Source of the DNA: Schistocephalus solidus | Taxonomy: Eukaryota; Platyhelminthes; Cestoda; Diphyllobothriidea; Diphyllobothriidae | DNA length: 64,000 nucleotides | Reading direction: 5' to 3' | Assembly: GCA_017591395.1 (NCBI GenBank) | Contig: WEDG01003259.1 | Span: 1 to 64,000, forward strand | In this document: positions 21,540 to 31,812 of the stretch, in pieces | Numbering within the stretch: the first letter of the stretch is position 1 | Layout of the letters: each line of letters opens with the position of its first letter | Made by a program: the position numbers and the translations under genes | The notes under the pieces: generated by a model | Seen by the model: only the letters and a program-made list of their open reading frames with translations | The model's database searches: none | What the model was told of the DNA's origin: nothing

Positions 21540-21865
21540 CGAGCGCATTCAAAAGACAACAATTTCGGGTTTCAGCTATATTATGGGATGATGCTGCCCG
21601 ATTGTTGGCATTACGGCCCTGCTTTATTAGTCCTTCCAGTTGGAAAAGGCATTTCAGTATTTTTGTTAACATCTAATTAGGTCGGTCCCTAACTGAACGT
21701 GGGAGCAGGTTCAAATGCCTTTGTGTCCAAGTGCTGAGTGCGCATTCGCGGTGGGGGCTAGCGCCTTCAAGTGGCGGGACATGTATGGGACTGTGACCGT
21801 CGGCAGGTGCGCTGCGTGTGCGCCGACTGCCGACAGACTCAGGGTGTGTTCTGACTGTATCCACA
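21540..21865 (+). repeat. Dispersed repeat D, copy 2
   Basis: Homologue of 14100-14420 (see that entry). Its right end abuts the end of the last module C unit at 21866, which suggests that the C unit inserted at or within this repeat. Confidence 0.6.
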
Positions 21866-22230
21866 CAACAGTTCGGCCGTCGTAGTCCAACGATGTCCAC
21901 CGTATGCTCCATGGAAGGGTGGAGCAGGGACGGTGACTTGCGCGTGAATTAGTTTTAAGTGATAGTAGCATTGCGATGCAGCTACCGCAATCTCTCCTCC
22001 TCCCCCACCTGAGCCCGGTGTCAAGGCAGAGTCAAGAAGACCGGAGGTGGGAGAGGACGCAGGTGGCTGGCGCGGCCGGGTCCCCTAAGTCCTAGCCGCC
22101 CCTAGGTGGGCCACCACAACTCCATGTTCGGCATTTGTTATGGGAGCGCAACCCGAATAACGCCTGCCGTGCCCTAATTTGGCCCCCATGTTGGTCGAAC
22201 GCATCTACCACGTGGCCTGTTTAGGGGGCA
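21866..22230 (-). repeat. Module C unit (array position 1 from the outer end)
   Basis: Ends at ACAGTTCGGCCGTCGTAGTC (plus strand); outermost of four C units in tandem. Lacks a trailing (TG)n. Confidence 0.75.
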
Positions 22231-22250
22231 CAACACACACACACACACAC
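22231..22250. repeat. (CA)n microsatellite between C units
   Basis: CA run between two module C units. Confidence 0.9.
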
Positions 22251-22617
22251 CCGACAGTTCGACCGTCGTAGTCCGACGATGTCCACCGTATGCTCATGGG
22301 AAAGTTGAGCAGGGACGGTGACTTTCGCGTGATTTAGTTTAAAGTGATAGTAGACTTGCGCTGCATCTACTGCACCCTCTCCTCTTCCCCCACCTGAGCC
22401 CGGTGTCAAGACAGATTCAAGAAGATCGGAGGCGGGAGAGGACGCAGGTGGCTGGCACGGCTTGGTCCCATAAGTCCTAGCCGCCCCTAGGCGCGCCACC
22501 ACACCTCCATGTTCGGCATTTATTATGGGAGCGCAACCCGAATAACACATGCCATGCCCTGATGTGGCCCCCGTGTTGGTCCAACGCATCTACCACGTGG
22601 CCCGTTTAGGGGCACAC
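22251..22617 (-). repeat. Module C unit
   Basis: About 367 bp, close to consensus; directly abuts the next C unit with only GGCACACGACAG between them. Confidence 0.8.
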
Positions 22618-22989
22618 GACAGTTCGACCGTCGTAGTCCGACGATGTCCACCGTATGCTCATGGGAAAGTTAAGCAGGGACGGTGACTTGCGCGTGATTT
22701 AGTTTAAAGTGATAGTAGACTTGCGCTGCATCTACCGCACACTCTCCTCCTCCCCCACCTGAGCCCGGTGTCAAGACAGAGTCAAGAAGACCGGAGGCGG
22801 GAGAGGACGCAGGTGGCTGGCGCGGCTGAGTCCCCCTAAGTCCAAGCCGCCCCTAGGCGTGCCACCACACCTCCCATGTTCGGCATTTGTTATGAGAGCG
22901 CAACCCTAATAACGCATGCCATGCCCTAATTTGGCCCCCGTGTTGTTCCAACGCCTCAAGCAGGTGAACCGGTTAGGGGGCACAGGGGG
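22618..22989 (-). repeat. Module C unit
   Basis: About 372 bp; its start includes a duplicated GGGGGCACA motif before the CA tract. Confidence 0.8.
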
Positions 22990-23006
22990 CACACACACAC
23001 ACACAC

Positions 23007-23373
23007 GACAGTTCGACCGTCGTAATCCGACGATGTCAACCGTATGCTCATGGGAAATTTGAGCAGGGACGGTGACTTGCGCCTGATTTAGTTTAAAGTG
23101 ATAGTAGACTTGCGCTGCATCTACCGCACTCTCTCCTCCTCCCCCACCTGAGCCCGGGTTCAAGACAGAGTCAAGAAGAACGGAGGCGGGAGAGGACACA
23201 GGTGGCTGGCGTGGTTGGGTCCTCTATGTCCTAGCCGCCCCTAGGCATGCCACCACACCTCCATGTTCGGCATTTGTTATGGAAGCGCAACCTGAATAAC
23301 GCCTGCCGTGCCCTTATTTGGCCCCCGTGTTGGTCCAACGCATCTACCACGTGGCCCGTTTAGGGGGCACTGT
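23007..23373 (-). repeat. Module C unit
   Basis: About 367 bp, flanked by CA tracts at 22990-23006 and 23374-23385. Confidence 0.8.
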
Positions 23374-23385
23374 ACACACACACAC

Positions 23386-23802
23386 GGCAGTTCGACCGTC
23401 GATTTCGACGAGGTCCACCGTATGCTCCACACCAGGTGGTGCAGGTACGGTGACTTGCGCGTGAATTAGTTTTTAAGTGATAGTAGCCTTGCGCTGCAGC
23501 TACCGCACTCTCTCGTCCTCCCCGTACCGGTGCCTGGTGTCAAGACAGAGTCAAGAAGACTGGAGATGGGGGAAAGCGCAGGTGGCTGGCGCCGCCGAGC
23601 CGCGCCTGGGCGTGCCACCACACCTGGCTCGGATCCCACGGAGTGGGAGTGCCATAAGGCCACATAAAGAAGGAGCCACTGCAACCTGACTCTCAGTCCG
23701 CCAGTCAGCCACTCCACACAAAGCACACATTGGGCTGACCACGCGGTCCGAGTTATCCCGTCAGTTGGCAACCTTCCAAGCCACGGCTTTTAGCGCACCG
23801 TG
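23386..23802 (-). repeat. Module T2, full length
   Basis: About 417 bp from CACGGTGCGCTAAAAGCCGTG to GACGGTCGAACTGCC; 3' end joins a (TG)n tract. Confidence 0.82.
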
Positions 23803-24189
23803 ATAGTTTCAAGCGCGTCAGATTGTTTATAGTGAGGAATATGCGCTGAGCTGTCGACCTCACTGTCTCCCCACCCCCACAATCAGACCACTGTCCGAGC
23901 CGGTCAGTTGTCTGATGCGGAAGCGGGCGCAGCTGCTAGTGACCTCGTCTACGTGTACTACGTACACGACCTGGCCCCCAAAACACAAGCACCAGGATTT
24001 CACACAACAGGGGAAGGAACGGCTTACATCTCAATTGTGCGAGATAGCCAGAGGTCACGTTAAGAAGGAGCGATCGCAGCCTGACTCTCAGACCACCAGT
24101 CAGCCATTCCACACAACACACATTGGACTAACTGCGAGGTCTGAGAGTAATTGGCAGTTGGCAACCTTCCAACCGCGGCACTCAATGTT
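23803..24189 (-). repeat. Module T3
   Basis: About 387 bp. Begins at a GCCGCGGTTGGAAGGTTGCC block, includes CTCGCACAATTGAGATGTAA and a TACGTAGTACACGTAG inverted-repeat-like stretch, and ends where T2 begins. Found only in this array. Confidence 0.82.
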
Positions 24190-24490
24190 ACCGCACTCTC
24201 TTCTCCTCCCCCACCTGAGCCCGGTCTCATAACACAGTCAAGAAGACCGGAGATGGGAGAGGGCGCAGGTGGCTGGCGCAGCCGGAGACGCCCCTGGGCG
24301 TGCCACCACACCTGGCTCGGATCCCACGGAGTGGGAGTGCCATAAAGGCTACATTAAGAAGGAGCCATTGCAACCTGACTCTCAGTCCGCCAGTCCACAC
24401 TCCACACAAAACACACATTGGGCTGACCACGCGGTCCGAGTTATCCCGTCAGTTGGCAACCTTCCAAGCCACGGCTTTTTAGCGCACCGT
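24190..24490 (-). repeat. Module T2, short form
   Basis: About 301 bp; truncated at GAGAGTGCGGTAAC where T3 starts, the same junction as in the other short T2 units. Confidence 0.8.
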
Positions 24491-24839
24491 GATAGTTTCA
24501 AGCGCGTCAGATTGTTTATAGTGAGGAATAAGCGCTGAGCTGTGACCACTTCCCGCATCTCACAGTCAGACTACTGTCCGAGCCGGTCAGTTGCCTGATG
24601 TGGGAGGGACGCATGCTCGATCGGCGACCCGTCTCCGCGCTACAGCAAGACCTGGCCCCCAGTAACGCACACGCCAGGATTCACCAACTCAGGGGATATG
24701 GAGGAGCCATCGCCGTCTGACTCCCCAGTCCACTGGTCAGCCACTCGACACACACAACACATACACTGAGCCGACGTCGTGGTCTGGTGTAAGCGTCAGA
24801 TTGACAGTTTTCACAGCCACGGTTTCTGGAAACCGTGAC
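24491..24839 (-). repeat. Module T1, internal copy
   Basis: Starts with CACGGTTTCCAGAAACCGTGG. Second T1 of the array, so the array contains a duplicated T1-T2-T3-T2 block. A spacer of about 45 bases (24840-24885) of unknown origin precedes it. Confidence 0.8.
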
Positions 24840-24885
24840 GTCTCATACTAGCACAGTCAGCATCGACACACACGATGACTAAATC

Positions 24886-25299
24886 TCGACGTCGATTTCG
24901 ATCAGGAGGTCCACCGTATGCTCCACACCAGGTGGTGCACGGACGGTGACTTGCGCGTGAATTAGTTTTAAGTGATAGTAGCCTTTCGCTGCAGCTACCG
25001 CACTCTCTCCTCCTCCCCCACCTGAGCCCGGTGTCAAGACAGAGCCAAGAAGACCGGAGATGGGAGAGGGCGCAGGTGGCTTGCTTGGCCGGAGCCGCCC
25101 CTGGGCGTGCCACCACACCTGGCTCGGATCCCACGGAGTGGGAGTGCCATAAAGGCTACATTAAGAAGGAGCCATTGCAACCTGACTCTCAGTCCGCCAG
25201 TCAGCCACTCCACACAAAACACACATTGGGCTGACCTCGCGGTCCGAGTTATCCCGTCAGTTGGCAACCTTCCAAGCCACGGCTTTTAGCGCACCGTGA
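24886..25299 (-). repeat. Module T2, full length
   Basis: About 414 bp; ends without a CA tract, joining the 24840-24885 spacer. Confidence 0.8.
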
Positions 25300-25685
25300 T
25301 AGTTTCAAGCGCGTCAGATTGTTTATAGTGAGGAAAAATGCGCTGAGCTGTCGACCTCACTCTCCCCCACCCTCCCACAATCAGACCACTGTCCGAGCCG
25401 GTCAGTTGTCTGATGCGGAAGCGGGCGCAGCTGCTAGTGACCTCGCCTACGTGTACTACGTAAACGACCTGGCCCCCCAAACACAAGCACCAGGATTTCA
25501 CACAACAGGGGGTTGAATGGCTTACATCTCACATGTGTGAGATAGCCAGAGGTCACGTTAAGAAGGAGCCATCGCAGCCTGACTCTCAGACCACCAGTCA
25601 GCCACTCCACACAACACACATTGGACTAACTGCGAGGTCTGAGTGTAATTGTCAGTTGGCAACCTTCCAACCGCGGCATTCAACG
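25300..25685 (-). repeat. Module T3
   Basis: About 386 bp, close to the other T3 units. Confidence 0.82.
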
Positions 25686-25758
25686 TTACCGCACTCTCTT
25701 CTCCTCCCCCACCTGAGCCCGGTCTCATGACACAGTCAAGAAGACCGGAGATGGGAGA
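25686..25758 (-). repeat. T2 middle fragment
   Basis: Only the segment from CTCCCATCTCCGGTCTTCTT to GAGAGTGCGGTAACG remains, between a CA tract and T3. The same fragment occurs at 26987-27050. Confidence 0.75.
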
Positions 25759-25804
25759 CACAAACACACACACACACGCACACCCACACACACACACACA
25801 CACA
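25759..25804. repeat. (CA)n microsatellite
   Basis: Longest CA tract of the array, lightly interrupted. Confidence 0.9.
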
Positions 25805-26165
25805 CGACAGTTCGACCGTCGTAGTCCGACGATGTCCACCGTATGCTCCATGGAAGGTAGAGCAGGGACGATGACTTGCGCGTGATTTAGTTTAAAGTGA
25901 TAGTAGACTTGCGCTGCATCTACCGCACTCTCTCCTCCTCCCCCACCTGAGCCCGTTGTCAAGACAGAGTCAAGAAGACCGGAGGCGGGAGAGGACGCAG
26001 GTGGCTGGCGCGGCTGGGTCCCTTAAGTTGAAGTCGCCCCTAGGCGTGCCACCACACCTCCATATTCGGCATTTGTTATGGGAGCGCAACCCGAATAACG
26101 CATGCCGTGCCCTAATGTGGCCCCCGTGTTGGTCCAACGCATCTACCACGTGGCCCGTTTAGGGG
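25805..26165 (-). repeat. Module C unit
   Basis: About 361 bp between CA tracts (next one at 26166-26182). Confidence 0.8.
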
Positions 26166-26182
26166 CACACACACACACACAC

Positions 26183-26599
26183 GGCAGTTCGACCGTCGAT
26201 TTCGACTTGGTCCACTGTATGCTCCACACCAGGTGGTGCACGGACGGTGACTTGCGCGTGAATTAGTTTTAAGTGATAGTAGCCTTGCGCTGCAGCTACC
26301 GCACTCTCTCCTCCCCCCCCACCTGAGCCCGGTGTCAAGACAGAGTCAAGAAGACCGGAGATGGGAGACTGCGCAGGTGGCTGGCTTGGCCGGAGCCGCC
26401 CCTGGGCGTGCCACCACACCTGGCTCGGATCCCACAGAGTGGGAGTGCCATAAAGACCACATTAAGAAGGAGCTATTGCAGCCTGACTCTCAGTCCGCCA
26501 GTCCGCCACTCCACACAAAACACACATTGGGCTGACCACGTGGTCCGAGTTATCCCGTCAGTTGGCAACCTTCCAAGCCACGGCTTTAAGCGCACCGTG
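26183..26599 (-). repeat. Module T2, full length
   Basis: About 417 bp; ends GTCGAACTGCC followed by (TG)n. Confidence 0.82.
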
Positions 26600-26986
26600 A
26601 TATCTTCAAGTGCGTCAGATTGTTTATAGTGAGTAATATGCGCTGAGCTGTCGACCTCACTGTCTTCCCCCACCCCCACAATCAGACCACTGTCCGAGCC
26701 GGTCAGTTTTCTGATGCGGAAGCGGGACGCAGCTGCTGGTGACCTCATCTACATATACTAAGTACATGACCTGGCCCCCCAAACACAAGCACCAGGATTT
26801 CGCATAACAGGGGTTGAATGGCTTACATCTCACATGTGTGAGATAGCCAGAGGTCATGTTAAGAAGGAGCCATCGCAGCCTGACACTCAGACCACCAGTC
26901 AGCCACTCCACACAACACACATTGGACTAACTGCGAGGTCTGAGTGTAATTGTCAGTTGGCAACCTTCCAACCGCGGCACTCAACG
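26600..26986 (-). repeat. Module T3
   Basis: About 387 bp; followed outward by full-length T2. Confidence 0.82.
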
Positions 26987-27060
26987 TTACCGCACTCTCT
27001 TCTCCTCCCCCACCTGAGCCCGGTCTCATGACACAGTCAAGAAGACGGGAGACACACACA
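26987..27060 (-). repeat. T2 middle fragment with short CA tract
   Basis: Same truncated T2 piece as at 25686-25758; a short CA run at 27051-27060 separates it from C. Confidence 0.75.
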
Positions 27061-27425
27061 CGACAGTTCGACCGTCGTAGTCCGACGATGTCCACCGTAT
27101 GCTCCATGGGAAAGTGGAGCAGGGACAGTGACTTGCGCGTGATTTAGTTTAAAGTGATAGTAGACTTGCGCTGCATCTACCGCACTCTCTCCTTCTCCCC
27201 CACCTGAGCCCGGTATCAAAACAGAGACAAGAAGACCGGACGTGGGAGAGGACGCAGGTGGCTGGCGCGGCCGGGTCACCTAAGTACTAGCCGCCCCTAG
27301 GCGTGCCACCACACCTCCATGTTCGGCATTTGTTATGGGAGCGCAACCCGAATAACGCCTGCCGTGGCCTAATGTGGCCCCCGTGTTAGTCCAGCGCATC
27401 TACCACTTGGCCCATTTAGGGGGCA
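27061..27425 (-). repeat. Module C unit
   Basis: About 365 bp between CA tracts. Confidence 0.8.
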
Positions 27426-27448
27426 AACACACACACACACACACACAC
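27426..27448. repeat. (CA)n microsatellite
   Basis: CA run joining the end of T2 to the start of C. Confidence 0.9.
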
Positions 27449-27868
27449 TCGATAGTTTGACCGTCGATTTCAACGATGTCCACCGTATGCTCCACACCAG
27501 GTGATGCAGGGACGGTGACTTGCCTGTGAATTAGTTTAAAGTAATAGTAGCCTTGTGCTGCATCTACCGCACTCTCTCCTCCTCCCCCACCTGAACCCGG
27601 TGTCATGAGAGAGTCAAGAAGACCGAAGACGGGAGAGGACGCAGGTGGTTGGCGTGGCCGGAGCCGCCCCTGGGCGAACCATCACACCTGGCTCGGATCC
27701 AACGAAGTGGGTGTACCATAAAGGCCACATTAAGAAGGAGCCATTGCAGCCTGACTCTCAGTCCGCCAGTCAGCCACTCCTTACAAAACACACATTGGGC
27801 TGACCACGCGGTCCGAGTTATCCCGTCAGTTGGCAGCCTTCCAAGCCACGGTTTTTAGAGCACCGTGA
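27449..27868 (-). repeat. Module T2, full length
   Basis: About 419 bp; start reads CACGGTGCTCTAAAAACCGTGG. Confidence 0.82.
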
Positions 27869-28256
27869 TAGTTTCAAGCGCATCAGATTGTTTATATTGA
27901 GATACATGCGCTGAGATGTTGACCTCACTCTCTCCCCCACCCCCACATTCAAACCGCTGTCCGAGCCGGTCAGTTTTCTGATGCGGAAGTGGGGGCAGCT
28001 GCTGATGACTTCGTCTACGTGTACTACGTACACGACCTGGCCTCCCAAAACACAAGCACCAGGATTTAACACAACAGGGAGTTGAACGGCTTACATCTCA
28101 CATGTGTAAGATAGCCAGAGGTCAAGTTAAGAAGGAGCCATCGCAGCCTGACTCTCAGACCACCAGTCGGCCACTCCACACAACACACATTGGACTAACT
28201 GCGAGGTCTGAGTGCAATTGTCAGTTTGCAACCTTCCAACCGCGGCGGTTAACGTT
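27869..28256 (-). repeat. Module T3
   Basis: About 388 bp. Starts with the inverted repeat AACCGCCGCGGTT. Confidence 0.82.
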
Positions 28257-28559
28257 ACCGCACACTCTTCTCCTCCCCCACCTGAGCCCGGTCTCGTGAC
28301 ACAGGCAAGAACAATGAAAATGAGAGAGGTCGCAGGTGGCTGGTGCGGCAGGAGCCGCCCCTGGGCGTGCCACCACACCTAACTCAGATCCCACGGATTG
28401 GGAGTGCAATAAAGGCCAAATTAAGAAGGAGCCATTGCAACCTGACTTTCAGTCCGCCAGTCAGCCTTTCCACACAAAAGACACATTGGGCTGACCACGC
28501 GGTCCCGAGTTATCCCGTCAGTTGGCAACCTTCCAAGCCACGGCTTTTAGCGCACCGTG
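28257..28559 (-). repeat. Module T2, short form
   Basis: About 303 bp, truncated at the recurrent T3 junction. Confidence 0.8.
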
Positions 28560-28945
28560 ATAGTTTCAAGCGCGTCAAATTGTTTATAGTGAGGAAAATG
28601 CGCTGAGCTCTCGACCTCATTTTCACCCCCACCCCCACAATCAGACCACTGTCCGCGCCGGTCAGTTGTCTGATGCGGAAGCAGGCGCAGCTGCTGGTGA
28701 CCTCGTCTACGTGTACTACGTACACGACCTGGCTCCCCAAACACAAGCACCAGGATTTCACACAACAGCAGGTTTAACGGCTTACATCTCACATGTGTGA
28801 GATAGCCAGAGGTCACGTTAAGAAGGAGCCATCGCAGCCTGACTCTCAGACCACCAGTCAGCTACTCCACACAACACACATTGGACTAACTGCGAGGTCT
28901 GAGTGTAATTGTCAGTTGGCAACCTTCCAACCGCGGCGGTTAACG
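28560..28945 (-). repeat. Module T3
   Basis: About 386 bp; nearly the same as 27869-28256, including the AACCGCCGCGGTT start. Confidence 0.82.
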
Positions 28946-29249
28946 TTACCGCACTCTCTTCTCCTCCCCCAACTGAGCCCGGTCTCACGACACAGGCAAG
29001 AAGACCGGAGATGAGAGAGGGCGCAGTTAGCTGGCGCGGCCGGAGCCGCCCCTGGGCGTACCACCACACCTGGCTCGGATCCCACAGAATGGGAGTGCTA
29101 TAAAGACCACATTAAGAAGGAGCTATTGCAGCCTGACTCTCAGTCCGCCAGTCCGCCACTCCACACAAAACCGACATTGGGCTGACCACGTGGTTCGAGT
29201 TATCCCGTCAGTTGGCAACCTTCCAAGCCACGGCTTTTAGCGCACCGTG
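28946..29249 (-). repeat. Module T2, short form
   Basis: About 304 bp; first T2 after the coding part of copy 2. Confidence 0.8.
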
Positions 29250-29609
29250 ATAGTTTCAAGCGCGTCAGATTGTTTATAGTGAGGAATAAGCGATGAGCTG
29301 TTGACCTCACTCTCTGCCCCTACCCCCACAGTCAGACTCTGCCCGAGCCGGTCAGTTGCCTGATGTGGGATTGGGCCCATTGGCTGACGGATCGGCGTAC
29401 CCGTCTTCGCGCGCCACAGCACGACCTGGCCCCCATAACCCACACACCAGGATTCACAAACTCAGGGGATATGGAGCAGCCATCGCCGTCTGACTCCAGT
29501 GCACGGGTCAGCCACTCGACACACACAGCACATACACTGAGCCGACGACGTGGTCTGGTGGAAGCGTCAGATTGGCAGACTTCCCAACCACGGTTTCTAG
29601 CAAACCGTG
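29250..29609 (-). repeat. Module T1 next to finger block
   Basis: Starts with CACGGTTTG-CTAG-AAACCGTGG about 88 bases after the finger stop codon, the same place as T1 in copies 1, 3 and 4. Confidence 0.85.
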
Positions 29610-29696
29610 ATATACTCTGGTAAATGGTGATTGTGAGGGTGTTGTCGATGAATTGGTGTAGGTAGTGTGCACTGATGTAGCTTAGCCTCCGGTGGT

Positions 29697-30520
29697 TTAC
29701 CGGAGGTTGTCATGGAGGCGCATGTGTCCTAATAGGCCCATGCGGTGTGTACATGTGCGGGAGCAGTGAGGGCAGTGAAGGCGGGCGCGTCGACTGTATG
29801 TCGGAGCCCCAGGCACTGGTTCACCAGCCTCCGTGCGATGGATTCGCAGGTGACCGACCAGGCCGATGCGTGAGTTGAAGTTGCGGGTGTAGTGTGGGCT
29901 GGAGAAATCGGTAGAGGCTGGGAGGATGTCATTCATGGTATTGGGGGTGTCAGGGGCGCTAAGAATGGCAGGAACGGAGGGTGTGCATGGTGTATCGGTG
30001 TTGTCGGCATTGTGGTGTATTCCGCTGTCATGGATGCGCATGTGACCGAATAGGCCCATGGGATGAGTGAATGCGCGAGGACAGTGAGGGCAGTGGAGGC
30101 GACGATCTCTGCTGTGTGATGGTGTTCCAGGCACTGGCTCACCGGTCTCTGTACGATGTATTCGCAAGTAACCGACCAGGCCAATGCGTGAGGTGAATGT
30201 GCGGTCGCATTGAGTACAGCTTAGGAGAGATTCCCCATCGCTCATGGTAATTGTGGTGGAGGTAGTGAAGGCGAAGGTGGTGGTTGTCGCGGTGGTGGGG
30301 GTAGCAGGTGATGAGTAGATGGATGTGGTCTCTATGATGGTGGGAGTAATGGAATTGATTCCAGGAGTGAGGGTGGGAGAGTCAGAAGGAGGGTTGGCTG
30401 AATTTGACATAGATATTGGAATTGTCGGATTGTTGGTGCATTGCGTCCGAAGTTGTCCAACCAGGCCGATTCGCACGCGGAAGATGCGTTGACAGCGCGG
30501 GCATGTTGGCAGGGCCTAAG
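29697..30520 (-). pseudogene. C2H2 zinc-finger block of LINE copy 2
   Basis: An open stretch of 259 codons (30476-29697) plus a first CPRCQRIF finger just upstream. Fingers in order: CPRC; CTQCDRTFTSRIGLVGYLRIH (first His replaced by Tyr); CPHCPRAFTHPMGLFGHM; a dead finger where both Cys are lost (SPHYTRNF); CPHCSRTCTHRMGLLGHM. Spacers are rich in Thr, Pro and Ser. The block ends HDNLR and stop, the same C-terminus as in the other copies. Intact family members would carry five or more C-x2-C-x12-H-x3-H fingers fused to the RT. Nucleic-acid binding inferred. Confidence 0.85.
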
Positions 30521-31311
30521 CATTAGCGGTGTTGGTCCGGGACGCTAGTGACTTTCGTGCCGCTCTTTTGGCCTTGGCGGCGGCGATCCGGTTGGCCTCA
30601 TAGATTGCTGAACCAGTCTTCACTGATCCTCTTCATGCCGGTCTATCCTGGTCGAGGTCCTCCCACGTCACCGAGTTGATTTGCAGTTGCTTCAGCGATT
30701 TCTTCAAAGTGTCCTTGTAGCGTCGTTTTTGACCTCCCTGCCGGCGAGAACCCGTAGCGATATCTCCGAAGAAAAGTCGTTTGGGTAGTCGCTCATCGTC
30801 CATTCTTACCAGGTGGCCGCTATATCGCAGTTGCACTTGCCTCAGCATGGCATGAATGCTGAGGATGCTTGTCCGCTCCAGGACTTCCCTACGGGATCCT
30901 GTCTTGCCATCTCAGCTTCAGTATTCTGCGGTGGCAGCTGAGATGAAAGTGATTCAGCTTCCTTGCTTGGTTCGAGTAGACGGTCCAGGTTTCCGCTCCG
31001 TAAAGGAGTGTCGTCAAGACGACGGTGTTGTACATCTTCAGTTTGGTGTTCAGGTGAATACCGTGGCGATTCCACACGGAGGCCTGCAGCCGGCCGAAGG
31101 CCTGACTAGCTTTGGAGATCCGTTGGGCAACCTCGTCATCGATTCTCGTGTTGCGCGACATCTTGCTTCCTAGATAAGCGAAGGTTTCCACGTTTTTGAG
31201 TTGATCACTGTTGACATTGATTCAAAGAGCATTGTATTCCGGGCTGGGTGGCGACTGGTGCATGACAACCGTTTTGGCTGTACTGATTGTTAATCCGAAA
31301 TCGGCGCAGCC
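30521..31311 (-). pseudogene. LINE RT C-terminal domain (copy 2)
   Basis: Fragments in changing frames: [46 protein letters not shown] (31191-30889), then after a frameshift at about 30890 the segment [19 protein letters not shown] and [15 protein letters not shown] (30848-30633). Corresponds to 50940-51700 of copy 3. A stop follows at the Phe-Ala of 31312 and others lie within. Confidence 0.85.
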
Positions 31312-31812
31312 TTAGGCGAAGAGGTCCATGCTCCTTTCCATGTCCTCCTCCGTCATGGGGTTAAGGGCGCAGTCGTCCGCAAAGAGCAAGTCATGGACTG
31401 TAGTCGTAGACACGCGCGTTGGAGCCTGCATACGCTGACTGTTCAGAAGGTGCCCGTCAGTTCTGTAGGCGATGCGGATACCAGGCTGCTCATCACGGTA
31501 GGCGTCCATCAGCATAGCTGAGAACATGAGACTGAAGAGGGTGGGAGCCAATACACAGCCCTGCTTCACTCCGTTGGTCACTGCGAATGCTTCGGATATC
31601 GTCCCGTTGTCAGTGACGCGCGCCGTCATCCCGTCATGAAGCTGACGCACCATGTGCGTGAACCGCACAGGACAGCCGAATTTCTGCATGACTTTCCACA
31701 GTCCGTCACGATTCACCGTGTCAAAGGCTTTCATTAGATCCACGAAGGTAGTGTATAGGTGAATTCGCATCTCCTGACACTTCTCTTGTAGCTGGTGGGC
31801 GGCAAAGATCAT
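31312..31812 (-). pseudogene. LINE reverse transcriptase palm (copy 2)
   Basis: Open frame of 166 codons with RT motif [14 protein letters not shown] (about 31746-31708), motif B NGVKQGCVLAPTLFSL and motif [10 protein letters not shown] with the FADD box at 31372-31383. These are the catalytic Asp residues of target-primed reverse transcription. The frame is separated from the upstream part by a one-base deletion near 31868 and ends with a TAA after MDLFA. Locally it is the most intact palm of the window together with copy 3. Confidence 0.88.

Larger units (their letters stand above)
21866..29609 (-). repeat. Tandem modular tail array of LINE copy 2
   Basis: On the minus strand from the finger block outward the modules run T1, T2, T3, T2, T3, T2, (TG)n, C, (TG)n, T2-mid, T3, T2, (TG)n, C, (TG)n, T2-mid, T3, T2, T1, T2, T3, T2, (TG)n, C, (TG)n, C, C, (TG)n, C. 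All units share orientation with LINE copy 2. A higher-order unit of about 1.3 kb (T3-T2-TG-C-TG-T2mid) is visible: T3 starts at 28256, 26986 and 25685. Copies 1, 3 and 4 have only T1-T2. CA/TG tracts create long spurious open frames here. Confidence 0.85.

Noticed and set aside
22221..27606. Open frames with Cys-Val runs (for example 22221-22589, 25558-25962 minus)
   Set aside because: They arise from translated CA/TG microsatellites and non-coding tail modules present in all orientations; no conserved protein.
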